Assembly: GCF_018917525.1 (NCBI RefSeq)
Contig: NZ_JAHLOS010000025.1
Coordinates: forward strand, 1 to 64,000
Direction of reading: 5' to 3'
From: Enterococcus raffinosus
Lineage (GTDB): Bacteria; Bacillota; Bacilli; Lactobacillales; Enterococcaceae
DNA length: 64,000 nt
Below are positions 43,214-53,209 of this stretch, in pieces. The position numbers and the translations under genes are program-made. Numbering within the stretch: position 1 is the first letter of the stretch; the number at the start of each line of letters is the position of its first letter. The notes below the pieces were generated by a model that was given only the letters and a program-made list of their open reading frames with translations, searched no databases and was not told the origin of the DNA.

Positions 43214-43434
43214 TGGAAAATACAACCTTTGAAGAATCAATAACACAATTAGAGACGATTGTTACGCAGTTAGAGCGTGGCGATGTGCCTTTAGAAGAAG
43301 CACTAGAAGCGTTTAAAAAAGGAATGGTTTTGAGTAAGCAATGTCAGGATACGTTAACAAAAGCAGAAAAAACATTGACTAAAATGATGAGCGAAGATGA
43401 AGAAGTGCCTTTTACAGGTGAGGAGGAAGCCTAA
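43213..43434 (+). CDS. xseB: exodeoxyribonuclease VII small subunit
   Basis: A 73-residue helical-hairpin subunit ([32 protein letters not shown]) that coats the XseA coiled coil. It overlaps xseA and the prenyltransferase gene by one base each. Confidence 0.96.
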   Translation: MENTTFEESITQLETIVTQLERGDVPLEEALEAFKKGMVLSKQCQDTLTKAEKTLTKMMSEDEEVPFTGEEEA

Positions 43435-44318
43435 TGTTGCAGCAGCTTTCTGCTGAAGAGCTACCAAAGGTTGAAAAAGAAATCATTAATTTCATTACTA
43501 CTTGTACTGCACATGAAGAGTTGAAAAAAAGCATGCTTTATTCCGTTAAAGCAGGCGGGAAAAGGATTCGGCCGCTCATTGTATTAGCGACTGTTCAGGC
43601 ATTTCAGAAAGAGTTAACAGTCCCGGTTTATCAAACCGCCGGAGCATTAGAGATGATTCATACTTATTCACTCATTCATGATGACTTGCCAGCGATGGAT
43701 GATGATGATCTGAGACGCGGAAAACCTACTAATCATAAGGTTTTTGGTGAAGCCTTAGCGATTTTAGCTGGCGATGGACTTTTGACCGGTGCCTTTCAAC
43801 TGGTTAGTGAAACCACCTTGAGTCCTACTGAAAACATTTTATTGATCCAGCTTTTGGCAAAAGCAGCAGGAAGCGGTGGTATGGTAGCTGGTCAAGCAGG
43901 CGACATGGCAGCCGAGAAGCAACACGTAGCGCTAAACGAGTTAAAGGCGATCCATCGCGGAAAGACTGGAGCACTTTTAACTTATGCTTTCGTTGCAGGT
44001 GGCATTTTAGCCAATCAGACCGAATATGTGATTGAGTTGCTTGAAAAGCTTGGAGATCACATTGGATTGGCCTTCCAGATTCGCGATGACCTGTTAGACG
44101 TTGTCGGAACTACTGAGGAGCTAGGAAAACAGGTTGGACAAGATGAAAAATTAGATAAAAGTACTTATCCCGCTTTACTCGGCGTAGAAGGTGCGAAAGA
44201 AGCACTGACAGATGAGTTGAAGCAAGCAGAAATAATTGTACAACAATTAGCAAAAGCCGCTGATTTTCAACCACAAATTTTCCAAGAGTTACTTGGGCTA
44301 TTTGCACTTACAAAATAA
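43434..44318 (+). CDS. ispA: farnesyl diphosphate synthase (IspA type)
   Basis: A 294-residue prenyl transferase joining isopentenyl units. The first Asp-rich motif is in HDDLPAMDDDDLRRGKPT (83-99), the second in FQIRDDLLD. KAGGKRIRPL (39-48) binds diphosphate. The product feeds undecaprenyl phosphate and quinone synthesis. It sits in the usual xseA-xseB-ispA-tlyA-argR-recN order. Confidence 0.94.
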   Translation: MLQQLSAEELPKVEKEIINFITTCTAHEELKKSMLYSVKAGGKRIRPLIVLATVQAFQKELTVPVYQTAGALEMIHTYSLIHDDLPAMDDDDLRRGKPTNHKVFGEALAILAGDGLLTGAFQLVSETTLSPTENILLIQLLAKAAGSGGMVAGQAGDMAAEKQHVALNELKAIHRGKTGALLTYAFVAGGILANQTEYVIELLEKLGDHIGLAFQIRDDLLDVVGTTEELGKQVGQDEKLDKSTYPALLGVEGAKEALTDELKQAEIIVQQLAKAADFQPQIFQELLGLFALTK

Positions 44319-44342
44319 ACTATAATGAAGTAGGAAATAACT

Positions 44343-45158
44343 ATGAAAAAAGAACGTGTTGATGTGTTGGCTTTTAACCAAGGGCTTTTTGAAACCAGAG
44401 AAAAAGCAAAACGTGGTGTTATGGCTGGATTAGTTTATGATCAGAAAAATGAACGACTGGACAAACCAGGTGAAAAAATTCCAATTGAGACCATTTTACA
44501 AATCAAAGGTCAAAGTTTAGCGTATGTTTCTCGTGGCGGACTAAAATTAGAAAAAGCACTAAAGACTTTTGATGTTGATATGAATCGAAAAATTCTGTTG
44601 GATATTGGTTCCTCAACGGGCGGCTTCACCGATGTTGCATTACAGAATGGAGCCACGTTGAGTTACGCACTGGATGTCGGCTACAATCAGTTGGCTTGGA
44701 AATTGCGCCAAGATGAACGTGTAGTGGTGATGGAACGGACAAACTTTCGATATTCAAAATTAGCAGATTTTGAAAAGGGACAACCTGATTTTGCGACGAT
44801 TGATGTTTCCTTTATCTCTTTAAAATTGATTTTACCACCACTTCACGACATTTTGACCGAAGATGGTGATGTCGTGGCGTTGATCAAACCTCAATTTGAA
44901 GCAGGAAAAGAATATGTTGGAAAAAAAGGAATTATTAAAGATCCAAAAACACATTTCATGGTACTAAGAGACATCACCGATTTTGCAACGGCTCATGGAT
45001 TTGATGTGCAAGAGTTAACGTTCTCTCCAATTACCGGAGGCGAGGGCAATATCGAATTTCTTGCTCATTTGAAAAAAGTATCCGAAAGTGGCAGTCTAAA
45101 TCCCAAAATTGATTTAACGAATATTGTCTCAGAAGCCCATCAGCAATTAGATAAATAG
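44343..45158 (+). CDS. TlyA-family rRNA 2'-O-methyltransferase
   Basis: A 271-residue protein: S4 RNA-binding domain (about 4-62) and FtsJ-like methyltransferase domain (LLDIGSSTGGFTDVALQNGA, AdoMet site; later KPQFEAGKEYVGKKGI). Characterised TlyA modifies 16S and/or 23S rRNA; the older hemolysin name is not supported by sequence. GGAAATAACT-like weak ribosome site before the ATG. Confidence 0.92.
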   Translation: MKKERVDVLAFNQGLFETREKAKRGVMAGLVYDQKNERLDKPGEKIPIETILQIKGQSLAYVSRGGLKLEKALKTFDVDMNRKILLDIGSSTGGFTDVALQNGATLSYALDVGYNQLAWKLRQDERVVVMERTNFRYSKLADFEKGQPDFATIDVSFISLKLILPPLHDILTEDGDVVALIKPQFEAGKEYVGKKGIIKDPKTHFMVLRDITDFATAHGFDVQELTFSPITGGEGNIEFLAHLKKVSESGSLNPKIDLTNIVSEAHQQLDK

Positions 45159-45173
45159 TCTGGAGGAGAGGGA

Positions 45174-45632
45174 ATGCGGAAACAAGAACGGCATCGTATC
45201 ATCACGCAGCTATTAAGTGAGTATGATGTAAAGAAACAAGAAGATTTTGTGGCGATACTAGCACAACAAGGAGTGACAGTAACACAGGCTACGATCTCGC
45301 GTGATATCAAGGAAATGAAACTGATTAAAGTACCCGCACAAAATGGTGGTTATCGTTACAGCATGCCGCGAAAAGAGCAAGAAGACGTGAATGAAAAACT
45401 TGCTGATTTGTTAAAAGAAGCAGTGATATCTGTCGACCAGATGGAGAAATTTATTAATGTGAAAACATTACCTGGGAATGCTTCGGCATGTGCAAATCTA
45501 TTAGAGAAACAATTCACAAAAATCTTATTTACGACTTTGAATGATGATGACGGTGTCTTGATGATTGCGCGAACAGAAGAGGACGCCAAACGTATTCAGC
45601 AAGACATCGCTGAAAAAAGTCAAAATAATTAG
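45174..45632 (+). CDS. argR: arginine repressor family regulator ArgR
   Basis: A 152-residue ArgR/AhrC family regulator: winged HTH (TQATISRDIKEMKLIKVP at about 38-56) and a C-terminal hexamerisation and arginine-binding domain (TLPGNASACANLLEK, then DDDGVLMIARTEEDAKRI). No arg genes are near; this copy is the one normally located before recN. CTGGAGGAGAG precedes the ATG. Confidence 0.95.
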   Translation: MRKQERHRIITQLLSEYDVKKQEDFVAILAQQGVTVTQATISRDIKEMKLIKVPAQNGGYRYSMPRKEQEDVNEKLADLLKEAVISVDQMEKFINVKTLPGNASACANLLEKQFTKILFTTLNDDDGVLMIARTEEDAKRIQQDIAEKSQNN

Positions 45633-45661
45633 TATGTCTCATTAAAAGGGGAATAGGCAGA

Positions 45662-47332
45662 ATGTTACAGGAATTGACAATTAAAAATTTTGCGATCATT
45701 TCTTCGTTGCATTTGGGCTTTACTGATGGAATGACCGCTTTAACCGGTGAGACTGGTGCCGGAAAATCGATTATTATTGATGCAGTAAGCTTACTGGCAG
45801 GGGCACGCTCTTCGATTGAATATATTCGTCAAGGCAGTGATAAATGTTTAGTAGAAGGACTTTTTGATTTGCCAAAGCAGTCGGATTTTAATGAGTTAAT
45901 GGAAGAGCTTGGAATTGAAGTCGATGAGGCTGGATTGATCGTTCAGCGAGATCTGAATATTTCAGGAAAAAGTGTCTCACGTGTTAATGGCAGAATCGTG
46001 ACTCTCGCAAATCTACGTAGAATCGGACAATTTTTAGTGGATATTCAAGGACAAAATGACCATCAAGAATTGATGCATCCAGAATCACATTTACGCCTTC
46101 TAGATAGTTTTGGTGATGCAGCATTTCAAGAAATTAAAGTGACTTACCAAACAGCTTACCGAGATTATGTTACCTTGGCGAACCAGGTTAAGAAATTTAA
46201 ACAAAATGAACAGTCCTTTGTCCAACGAATTGATATGTTGACTTTCCAGCAAGAGGAAATCGGCAATGCTGAGCTAACTCTAGGTGAGGAAGAAAAACTG
46301 GTTGAAGAGCGTGACAAACTCACCAATTATCAAAAGATCGTTGACAGCCTTTCCTATAGTTATCAAGCCATGACGAATGAGGAGACAAGTTCCCTTGATG
46401 CTATCGGGTCAGCTAGTCAAGAACTCCAAACAATCGCCTCTTTGGATAAAGACTATGAGAATATTTCTGACAATGTGCATAGTGCATATTATCTATTGCA
46501 AGACGCTGTTAGCGAGATTGGCCGTCAATTAGACCTGTTAGAGCTTGATGAAGAACGCTTAGATTTGGTTAATGAGCGTTTGGAATTGATTCATCAATTG
46601 AAACGCAAATATGGTGATTCGATCGAAATCATTTTAAGCTATTATGAACAAATAAGCCAAGAACTTCTAGATTCAGATTTTTCTGGAGATAAATTGGAAA
46701 AACTAGAAAAGGAATTAACAGTCAAAGAAAGTAAGCTGCAAAAATTGGCGGAAAAGCTACGAATTGCCCGACAGAAAATGGCGAAGAAGCTGGAAGCGGC
46801 TATTCAAAATGAACTGAAGGATCTTTACATGGAGAATGCCCGCTTCGAAGTGCGCTTCAAAGAAACCGGATTTACTCCTGAAGGTATCGATGAAGTAGAG
46901 TTCTTTATTACGACGAATCCTGGCGAACCGCTGAAGCCGCTGGTTAAAGTTGCATCAGGTGGAGAAATTTCGCGCGTCATGTTGGCTCTGAAGACGATTT
47001 TTTCAAAAACGCAAGAATTGACTAGCATCGTATTTGATGAGGTGGATACGGGAGTCAGTGGTAGAGTGGCCCAGGCTATCGCGGATAAGATTTATCAAAT
47101 TGGGCAAAATTCCCAAGCACTTTGTATTACACATTTACCTCAAGTAGCTGCTAAAGCCGATCATCAGCTGTTTATTCGCAAAGAAGTAGTAGATGGTCGA
47201 ACTTTGACCAAGGTGGAGGAGCTAACTGAGCAAGACCGTACAGAAGAAATTGCGCGTATGTTAGCAGGAACCGAAATCACGGATTTAACTGTCAAGCACG
47301 CGAAGGAATTACTGCAACTAGCAAAAAAATAG
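45662..47332 (+). CDS. recN: DNA repair protein RecN
   Basis: A 556-residue SMC-like ATPase for double-strand break repair. Walker A TGETGAGKSIIID (about 29-41), long coiled coils (about 150-350), signature ASGGEISRVMLALK and Walker B SIVFDEVDTGVSG near the C-terminus. GGGGAATAGG precedes the ATG. Last gene before a bidirectional terminator. Confidence 0.97.
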   Translation: MLQELTIKNFAIISSLHLGFTDGMTALTGETGAGKSIIIDAVSLLAGARSSIEYIRQGSDKCLVEGLFDLPKQSDFNELMEELGIEVDEAGLIVQRDLNISGKSVSRVNGRIVTLANLRRIGQFLVDIQGQNDHQELMHPESHLRLLDSFGDAAFQEIKVTYQTAYRDYVTLANQVKKFKQNEQSFVQRIDMLTFQQEEIGNAELTLGEEEKLVEERDKLTNYQKIVDSLSYSYQAMTNEETSSLDAIGSASQELQTIASLDKDYENISDNVHSAYYLLQDAVSEIGRQLDLLELDEERLDLVNERLELIHQLKRKYGDSIEIILSYYEQISQELLDSDFSGDKLEKLEKELTVKESKLQKLAEKLRIARQKMAKKLEAAIQNELKDLYMENARFEVRFKETGFTPEGIDEVEFFITTNPGEPLKPLVKVASGGEISRVMLALKTIFSKTQELTSIVFDEVDTGVSGRVAQAIADKIYQIGQNSQALCITHLPQVAAKADHQLFIRKEVVDGRTLTKVEELTEQDRTEEIARMLAGTEITDLTVKHAKELLQLAKK

Positions 47333-47356
47333 CCGGAGCATTTGCTCCGGCTATTT
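47322..47356. terminator. bidirectional terminator between recN and the DUF4044-like gene
   Basis: AAATAGCCGGAGCA pairs with TGCTCCGGCTATTT, loop about three bases. The recN stop codon lies in the stem. The A run at 47322-47329 serves as a T tail for the leftward gene. Confidence 0.88.
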
Positions 47357-47358
47357 GC

Positions 47359-47475
47359 TTACATAATACTTAACAGACTACTCAAAACTAATGAACCAAT
47401 TGTTAAAATTAACATGGTCCAAATAACAACCTTTGTAACTTTAGAAAACGTGCTCGTAGATTTTTTGTTATTCAT
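47359..47475 (-). CDS. DUF4044-like small membrane protein (38 aa)
   Basis: The minus strand encodes 38 residues starting MNNKKSTSTFSKVTKVV with one hydrophobic helix (about 16-38, IWTMLILTIGSLVLSSLLS). This matches the small DUF4044 proteins found in Lactobacillales: a short Lys/Thr-rich head, a TFxKVT-like motif, and one membrane helix. GGTGA stands five bases before the ATG and a terminator follows. Function is unknown in enterococci. Confidence 0.75.
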   Translation of the reverse strand: MNNKKSTSTFSKVTKVVIWTMLILTIGSLVLSSLLSIM

Positions 47476-47704
47476 GATGTCACCATCCCTCAAAAAAACT
47501 TCAAAATCATCATACTTCATTTTTCAAAACTCCGCAATCAACCAAAAAAAACTTTTAAAAAATACTAAGAAATCTTTTCGCGTCAATATTGCGAATTCAA
47601 TTGTTAAAACTTGCTAAATCCTTTATATTTTAAATGAATTGAAACACGAATGTAACGATAATGCAGTATAGTGAGGGTAGTAGTTTGAAGAGGAAGGACT
47701 GTAT

Positions 47705-48076
47705 TTGTTGGCATCATTTTCACCAATTTTATTGTTATGGTACATTTTCCCGATAATCGTCTTTTTAGCGTCAGATTATATCGTAACAACTTTTAAATTA
47801 AAACAACGCTTCAATTTGAAAACGCCAGATATTACGATACCCTTTTTGATTGTTGGAATGCACGAAATATCAAAAAGTATCAGCTCGTTTTCGATTTTAC
47901 CATATTTTTTATTAACTATTCTATTATTGGGTATTAGCGTAGTCGTATTCCAAGCCTATCGTTATCGCGAAATTATGTATGGTCGCTTCTTTAAAATGTT
48001 TTGGCGCTTAACGTTTTTACTTTCAGTTTTAGTCTATTTTATTTTGATTATTGCCAGTATTATTAATGCCTTATAA
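47705..48076 (+). CDS. DUF3397-family membrane protein
   Basis: A 123-residue protein with about four hydrophobic helices and the motif PFLIVGMHEISKSI, matching DUF3397, a family commonly found upstream of mraZ in Lactobacillales. The start is TTG with GAGGAAGG upstream. Its role is unknown; position suggests a link to envelope or division genes. The ~230 bases before it are AT-rich with no gene other than the DUF4044-like one. Confidence 0.85.
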   Translation: MLASFSPILLLWYIFPIIVFLASDYIVTTFKLKQRFNLKTPDITIPFLIVGMHEISKSISSFSILPYFLLTILLLGISVVVFQAYRYREIMYGRFFKMFWRLTFLLSVLVYFILIIASIINAL

Positions 48077-48179
48077 ACTAAAAAAACTTTAAAAAAACTC
48101 CAGATTATCCGTAGAAACCTTGAAAAAACACAATGGTTAGTAAAGGTCAAAAAAGTGTTATTTTTGTTTTTTACAAAAT

Positions 48180-48209
48180 GTGGTAGATTGTGGGGGATTG
48201 TGGTAGACT
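48180..48209 (+). promoter_or_regulatory. mraZ: MraZ operator: three GTGG repeats, 10-bp period
   Basis: GTGGTAGATT, GTGGGGGATT, GTGGTAGACT begin at 48180, 48190 and 48200. Direct GTGG-type repeats at helical spacing upstream of mraZ are the known self-binding site of MraZ. Confidence 0.85.
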
Positions 48210-48244
48210 AATCTCATGCGGTGGTAAAAAGGGGTGGAGTCTAG

Positions 48245-48676
48245 ATGTTCATGGGCGAATTTCAACATAATATTGATGCTAAAGGTCGATTGATCGTTCC
48301 ATCAAAATTACGTGAACAATTAGGCGAGAAGTTTGTAGTTACCCGTGGTATGGATGGCTGCTTATTTGGATACACATTACCCGAATGGAACCAATTAGAA
48401 ACTAAATTAAATGAGATGCCGCTTTCTAAGAAAGATGCGCGCGCATTTGTACGTTTCTTTTACTCCGCAGCAACTGAGTGTGAGATTGATAAGCAAGGAC
48501 GGATTAATATCCCGGTGTCTTTACGTAATCATGCCTCACTTGAGAAAGAATGCGTGATCATTGGCGTTGCCAATCGGATCGAAATATGGGATCAAGCACG
48601 CTGGAATGAATTCACAAAAGAAACTGAAGATAGTTTTGATGACATTGCAGAAACAATGGTCGATTTTGGATTTTAG
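48245..48676 (+). CDS. mraZ: transcriptional regulator MraZ
   Basis: A 143-residue protein with two SpoVT/AbrB-like MraZ domains ([19 protein letters not shown] and [15 protein letters not shown]). It binds GTGG-type repeats upstream of its own gene and controls the division and wall cluster it heads. ATG 48245 follows GTGGAG. Confidence 0.96.
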   Translation: MFMGEFQHNIDAKGRLIVPSKLREQLGEKFVVTRGMDGCLFGYTLPEWNQLETKLNEMPLSKKDARAFVRFFYSAATECEIDKQGRINIPVSLRNHASLEKECVIIGVANRIEIWDQARWNEFTKETEDSFDDIAETMVDFGF

Positions 48677-48691
48677 AGAAGAGGATTATCA

Positions 48692-49645
48692 ATGACAGAC
48701 TTTCAACATACAACCGTTTTGCTTCGTGAGACAGTTGATGGTCTAGCAATCAAACCAAACGGTATTTATGTTGATTGTACATTAGGTGGGGCTGGACACA
48801 GTGAGTATTTACTGTGTCAGTTAAACAATGATGGACATCTTTATGCTTTTGATCAAGATCAAAAGGCAATTGAAAACGCGAAAATTCGTCTAGCTGAATA
48901 TGTCGCAAAAAAACAAGTGACCTTTGTTAAAGCTAACTTTAGAGAACTTACCACTGAGCTGAATCAGTTGGGTGTGACAGAAGTCGATGGGATTTTATAT
49001 GACTTAGGTGTCTCATCTCCGCAGTTGGATGAAGCAGAACGCGGGTTTAGTTATCATCAAGATGCGCCATTGGATATGCGGATGGATCAAGATGCACCAT
49101 TGAGTGCCTACCAAGTCGTGAATGAATATTCCTACCATGAATTAGTAAAAATCTTTTTCCGCTACGGCGAGGAAAAGTTTTCCAAACAAATCGCTCGTTT
49201 GATTGAGCGTAAACGTACTGATAAGCCGATTGAAACTACGGGGGAACTAGTTGACCTGATCAAGGAGGCAATCCCAGCTCCGGCACGGCGTAAAGGTGGT
49301 CATCCCGCCAAACGCGTTTTCCAAGCTATTCGCATCGCTGTGAATGATGAACTTGGCGCCATTGAAAGTTCCTTGGAACAGGCAATTGATTTATTATCAA
49401 TTGAGGGCAGAGTCAGCGTGATCACGTTCCATTCATTAGAGGATCGGATCGTGAAAACAATGTTTAAAGAATTCAGTACACCAAAGGATATGCCTCCCGG
49501 TTTACCTGTGGTACCAGAGGAATTCCAACCGGTATTGAAATTAGTGAATCGAAAACCCATTATTCCTTCTGAAGAGGAATTACAGGATAATAACCGCGCG
49601 AGAAGTGCAAAATTGCGCATCGCTGAGAAAATGAAGAAAGGATAG
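48692..49645 (+). CDS. rsmH: 16S rRNA m4C1402 methyltransferase RsmH
   Basis: A 317-residue AdoMet-dependent enzyme ([13 protein letters not shown] start, [16 protein letters not shown] site, [16 protein letters not shown]) that methylates N4 of C1402 in 16S rRNA. Second gene of the cluster, 15 bases after mraZ, with GAAGAGGA upstream. Confidence 0.97.
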   Translation: MTDFQHTTVLLRETVDGLAIKPNGIYVDCTLGGAGHSEYLLCQLNNDGHLYAFDQDQKAIENAKIRLAEYVAKKQVTFVKANFRELTTELNQLGVTEVDGILYDLGVSSPQLDEAERGFSYHQDAPLDMRMDQDAPLSAYQVVNEYSYHELVKIFFRYGEEKFSKQIARLIERKRTDKPIETTGELVDLIKEAIPAPARRKGGHPAKRVFQAIRIAVNDELGAIESSLEQAIDLLSIEGRVSVITFHSLEDRIVKTMFKEFSTPKDMPPGLPVVPEEFQPVLKLVNRKPIIPSEEELQDNNRARSAKLRIAEKMKKG

Positions 49646-49650
49646 GAATT

Positions 49651-50028
49651 ATGGCAGAATTAAAAAATAACCAACCATTTCAAGTTGATTCTCAGCAAGA
49701 AGAAATTCACCAAACGCCAGATTCTTTCAAAGTCTTCGTTTCTCCTGGTGATCGTTTAAAGAAAATCACACGGGTAGAAAAAATTGCCGTGTTAGCCTTC
49801 TTAGTGATGTTGATTGGCTTATCAGTTGTGATGGTCAATTATCGCAATGAAATAAGCAAAACACAAAATGAAATTACAAGCATTCAAACCGACATTGATG
49901 CAAAAGAAAAGACAGCAACACAATTACAGCAAGAAAAGAGCGAATTGTCTCGTTCTGATCGTCTAAAAGAAATTGCTGAAAAAGCTGGACTTTCAATCAA
50001 TGACGACAATTTAAGGAAAGTGAAGTAA
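49651..50028 (+). CDS. ftsL: cell division protein FtsL
   Basis: A 125-residue bitopic protein: cytoplasmic tail (1-45), one membrane helix (about 46-66) and an extracytoplasmic coiled coil (70-115) that joins DivIB and DivIC at the septum. Its stop is immediately followed by the next ATG. Confidence 0.93.
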   Translation: MAELKNNQPFQVDSQQEEIHQTPDSFKVFVSPGDRLKKITRVEKIAVLAFLVMLIGLSVVMVNYRNEISKTQNEITSIQTDIDAKEKTATQLQQEKSELSRSDRLKEIAEKAGLSINDDNLRKVK

Positions 50029-52218
50029 ATGAGCTTTAAAAGGCTAAAAAGAAAAATCCGAAAAAAGAATTTGACTCCGATGAACAATCGCAAAAAAGTA
50101 GGCGTTATTTTGTTTGCTACGAGTATTGGATTGTTCTTTTTATTTGCCGTTCGCATGATCTACGTGGTAGCAGGTGGACACGTAGCTGGAACATCTTTAA
50201 AAGTTAAAACCGAAGAGTTGTATCATGGCGGCGAGGTAGTAAAAGCTAAACGTGGCACAATTTATGACCGCAATGGCGAAGTGATTGCTGAAGATGCGAC
50301 ATCTTACTCGATTTACGCGATTCTCTCAGAAAGCTATGTGAACGGCAATGAAAAGCTCTATGCTCAAGAAAAGAATTTTGATGATTTAGCTTCTATTTTA
50401 AATAAGTATTTAGGAATCAAAGAAAAGTCAGCCTTAAAGACCCTGAAAAGTGGGATCAATAGTGATGGGACTAGTAAGTATTACCAAGTCGAATTTGGTA
50501 ATAAAGGTAAAAATATTTCCGAAGAAACGAAACAAAACATCGAGGATGCGATGAAAAAGGATAAGGTCAAAGGACTTTACTTTACAGAACACACGGATCG
50601 TATGTATCCAAATGGAAATTTTGCCTCTCATTTTATTGGATACGCACAGCCTGATAAAAAAGAATCACTGGTTGGTATGATGGGTGTTGAAGCGGCTTAT
50701 GATGATGTTTTAAAAGGAAAAGATGGCAAAGTCGTTTACCAAAAAGATGAAAATCAACGACCGATTCCAGGAAGCGTTGCTGAAGAGAAAAAGGCAGTCA
50801 ATGGCGAAGATATTTATACTACATTAGATGCTGGTTTGCAAAGTTACTTAGAGACATTAATGGATAAAGTAAGCTCAGAAGCAAAACCATCTGAGATGAC
50901 CGCCATGTTGATGCAAGCAAAAACAGGAGATATCTTAGCGATGTCTCAGCGTCCAACATTCAACCCTGAAACTAAAGAAGGTTTGGGCGAACAGGATGCA
51001 TGGCGAAATTTCCTAGTAGAAGATAGCTATGAACCGGGATCGACCATGAAAGTCTTCACTACTTCTGCTGCAGTTAATGAAGGAATCTTTAATGAAAATG
51101 AAAGTTATGTTTCTGGAAAAATCCAAGTAGCTGATGCCACTATCAACGACTGGGACTTGGGTAAAAAAGGAATCTTGACAATGCGTCAGGCCCTTTCTTG
51201 GTCAAGTAACGTAGGAATGGTCAAGCTAGAAGAACGCTTAGGAGATCGTTGGCCTGAATATGTGAAACGTTTTGGTTTTGGTCAAAGCACCTATTCTGGT
51301 TTACCAGGTGAAACTAAAGGAACATTGCCAACGAGCAATATCGTTGACCAAGCAATGAGCTCTTACGGACAAGCAATTGGTGTAACCAATTTCCAAATGA
51401 TGCGTGGCTTTACTGCTGTAGCAAATGATGGGAAAATGCTTCAACCTCATTATATTGAAAAAGTCTCCAATCCTAATACAGGAAAAGAGATCATTACGAA
51501 ACCAGAAATAGTAGGTGAACCAATTACAGCTGAAACTGCACAAAAGGTTCGTGAATATATGCGTGATACTGTTGAAAGCGAAAATTATGGTTCGGCTTAT
51601 GATCAATACAAAGTACCCGGATACCATATTTCTGCTAAAACGGGAACAGCCCAGATTGCAGAGAACGGAAGATACTTAACAGGAGATACGAATTATATCT
51701 ATTCGATTGCGTTGATGATTCCTTCGGAAGACCCTGAGTATATTTTATATTTAACTATGAAACAACCTCAAGAAAAGCAAGAAGGCATTTTGGGTGAAAT
51801 TGCGAATCCACTATTAAGTCGTGTAATGGAATTTCAAAATACCGAAACGGATTCTTCTGAAGAAGAAAGCAACACAAAGGTTACGGTAGAGGATTACCGC
51901 AATCTCTCAACATCTAAAGCAGCAGCAGATGCAAATAAACGTGGATTAACAGCTGTTGTGATTGGGGATGGAGATAAAGTTATCGAACAGTCTGCGAAGC
52001 CAGGCGAGAAAGTTATGGCGAACGAACATCTCATTTTGCTGACCGATGGTAAAAAAGAGATGCCAGACGTCCGCGGCTGGTCTAAAGCAGACATCTTAAA
52101 ACTAACAAATTTGTTGGATATTGATGTCAGCTTCAAAGGAGACGGTTATTGTACGAAGCAGAGTATTGCTCCTTACGCAGAGGTCTCGAAAAAGAAATTG
52201 AAAATTACGTTAGGTTAG
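50029..52218 (+). CDS. class B penicillin-binding protein (PBP2x/FtsI type) with PASTA domains
   Basis: A 729-residue division transpeptidase: membrane helix (about 22-45), dimerisation domain, transpeptidase with SxxK in PGSTMKVF, SSN, and AKTGTAQ, and two C-terminal PASTA repeats (about 617-672 and 675-729). It makes septal peptidoglycan and is the target of beta-lactams. In enterococci this locus is often called pbpC. Directly abuts ftsL. Confidence 0.95.
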   Translation: MSFKRLKRKIRKKNLTPMNNRKKVGVILFATSIGLFFLFAVRMIYVVAGGHVAGTSLKVKTEELYHGGEVVKAKRGTIYDRNGEVIAEDATSYSIYAILSESYVNGNEKLYAQEKNFDDLASILNKYLGIKEKSALKTLKSGINSDGTSKYYQVEFGNKGKNISEETKQNIEDAMKKDKVKGLYFTEHTDRMYPNGNFASHFIGYAQPDKKESLVGMMGVEAAYDDVLKGKDGKVVYQKDENQRPIPGSVAEEKKAVNGEDIYTTLDAGLQSYLETLMDKVSSEAKPSEMTAMLMQAKTGDILAMSQRPTFNPETKEGLGEQDAWRNFLVEDSYEPGSTMKVFTTSAAVNEGIFNENESYVSGKIQVADATINDWDLGKKGILTMRQALSWSSNVGMVKLEERLGDRWPEYVKRFGFGQSTYSGLPGETKGTLPTSNIVDQAMSSYGQAIGVTNFQMMRGFTAVANDGKMLQPHYIEKVSNPNTGKEIITKPEIVGEPITAETAQKVREYMRDTVESENYGSAYDQYKVPGYHISAKTGTAQIAENGRYLTGDTNYIYSIALMIPSEDPEYILYLTMKQPQEKQEGILGEIANPLLSRVMEFQNTETDSSEEESNTKVTVEDYRNLSTSKAAADANKRGLTAVVIGDGDKVIEQSAKPGEKVMANEHLILLTDGKKEMPDVRGWSKADILKLTNLLDIDVSFKGDGYCTKQSIAPYAEVSKKKLKITLG

Positions 52219-52233
52219 ACTGGAGAGAATAAA

Positions 52234-53196
52234 ATGCAACCGGCACAACTATTTATTGCTTTTGCCAGTAGTTTCGCAATTACTGTAGCAGGCATGCCTT
52301 TTATAATTGGCTACTTTAGGATGAAGAAACAAGGACAAGAAATTCGTGATGAGGGCCCGAAATGGCATAACTCAAAGGCAGGTACCCCGACGATGGGCGG
52401 ACTTGGGTTTTTAGCCGCAGCTGTGATTACATCGATTTGGTATAGTCTTTGGACAGAAAAAATGACGACTTCACTGTTGATTTTAGTGTTTGTCTTATTG
52501 CTGTATGGAATTATCGGCTTTTTAGATGATTTCATTAAACTAGCAAAAAAACAAAATGAAGGGTTGACATCAAGTCAGAAATTCATTGCTCAGGTGATTG
52601 TAGCGATTGTTTTTTACGTTATCTATCGAATGGAAGGTTATCCCAATACCTTGAATTTCTTCGGTATTGATTTGCCACTAAATATTATTTATGGCTTGTT
52701 TGTGATTTTTTGGTTGGTCGGTTTTTCAAATGCAGTAAATTTAACAGATGGAATCGATGGATTAGTATCTGGCTTAGAAACAATTTCATTTGCCACATAC
52801 GGAATCATTGCTTGGAAACAACAACAGTATGAGGTTTTAATTGTTTGTCTTGCTGTGATGGGCGGACTAGTTGGCTTCTTTCCTTATAATAAGAAACCAG
52901 CAAAAATTTTCATGGGTGACGTTGGATCGCTTGCATTAGGTGGGCTACTGGCAGCCGTGTCGATTATCTTACATCAAGAGTGGACATTGTTATTAATTGG
53001 TTTGGTATACATCTTTGAAACAGCAAGCGTGATTATTCAGGTCACTTCCTTTAAAATGACAGGTAAGCGTGTTTTTAAAATGTCACCATTACATCACCAT
53101 TTTGAGATGTCTGGTTGGTCAGAGTGGAAAGTAGACACAGTGTTCTGGTCTATTGGGCTCATTGCATCCATCATTGTTTTATTGATCGTACTGTAG
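52234..53196 (+). CDS. mraY: phospho-MurNAc-pentapeptide transferase MraY
   Basis: A 320-residue, ten-helix membrane enzyme that makes lipid I from UDP-MurNAc-pentapeptide and undecaprenyl phosphate. Motifs GTPTMGGLGF, FLDDFIKL, NAVNLTDGIDGL, MGDVGSLALGG and MSPLHHHFEMSGW are intact. Confidence 0.97.
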   Translation: MQPAQLFIAFASSFAITVAGMPFIIGYFRMKKQGQEIRDEGPKWHNSKAGTPTMGGLGFLAAAVITSIWYSLWTEKMTTSLLILVFVLLLYGIIGFLDDFIKLAKKQNEGLTSSQKFIAQVIVAIVFYVIYRMEGYPNTLNFFGIDLPLNIIYGLFVIFWLVGFSNAVNLTDGIDGLVSGLETISFATYGIIAWKQQQYEVLIVCLAVMGGLVGFFPYNKKPAKIFMGDVGSLALGGLLAAVSIILHQEWTLLLIGLVYIFETASVIIQVTSFKMTGKRVFKMSPLHHHFEMSGWSEWKVDTVFWSIGLIASIIVLLIVL

Positions 53197-53209
53197 GAGA
53201 TGACTGAAA

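Noticed and set aside
44343-45158. Hemolysin function for the TlyA-type protein
   Set aside because: The S4 plus FtsJ-type methyltransferase architecture indicates rRNA modification; no pore-forming features are present.
47342-47617. 91-codon rightward frame after recN
   Set aside because: It starts in the terminator and overlaps the better supported DUF4044-like gene on the other strand.
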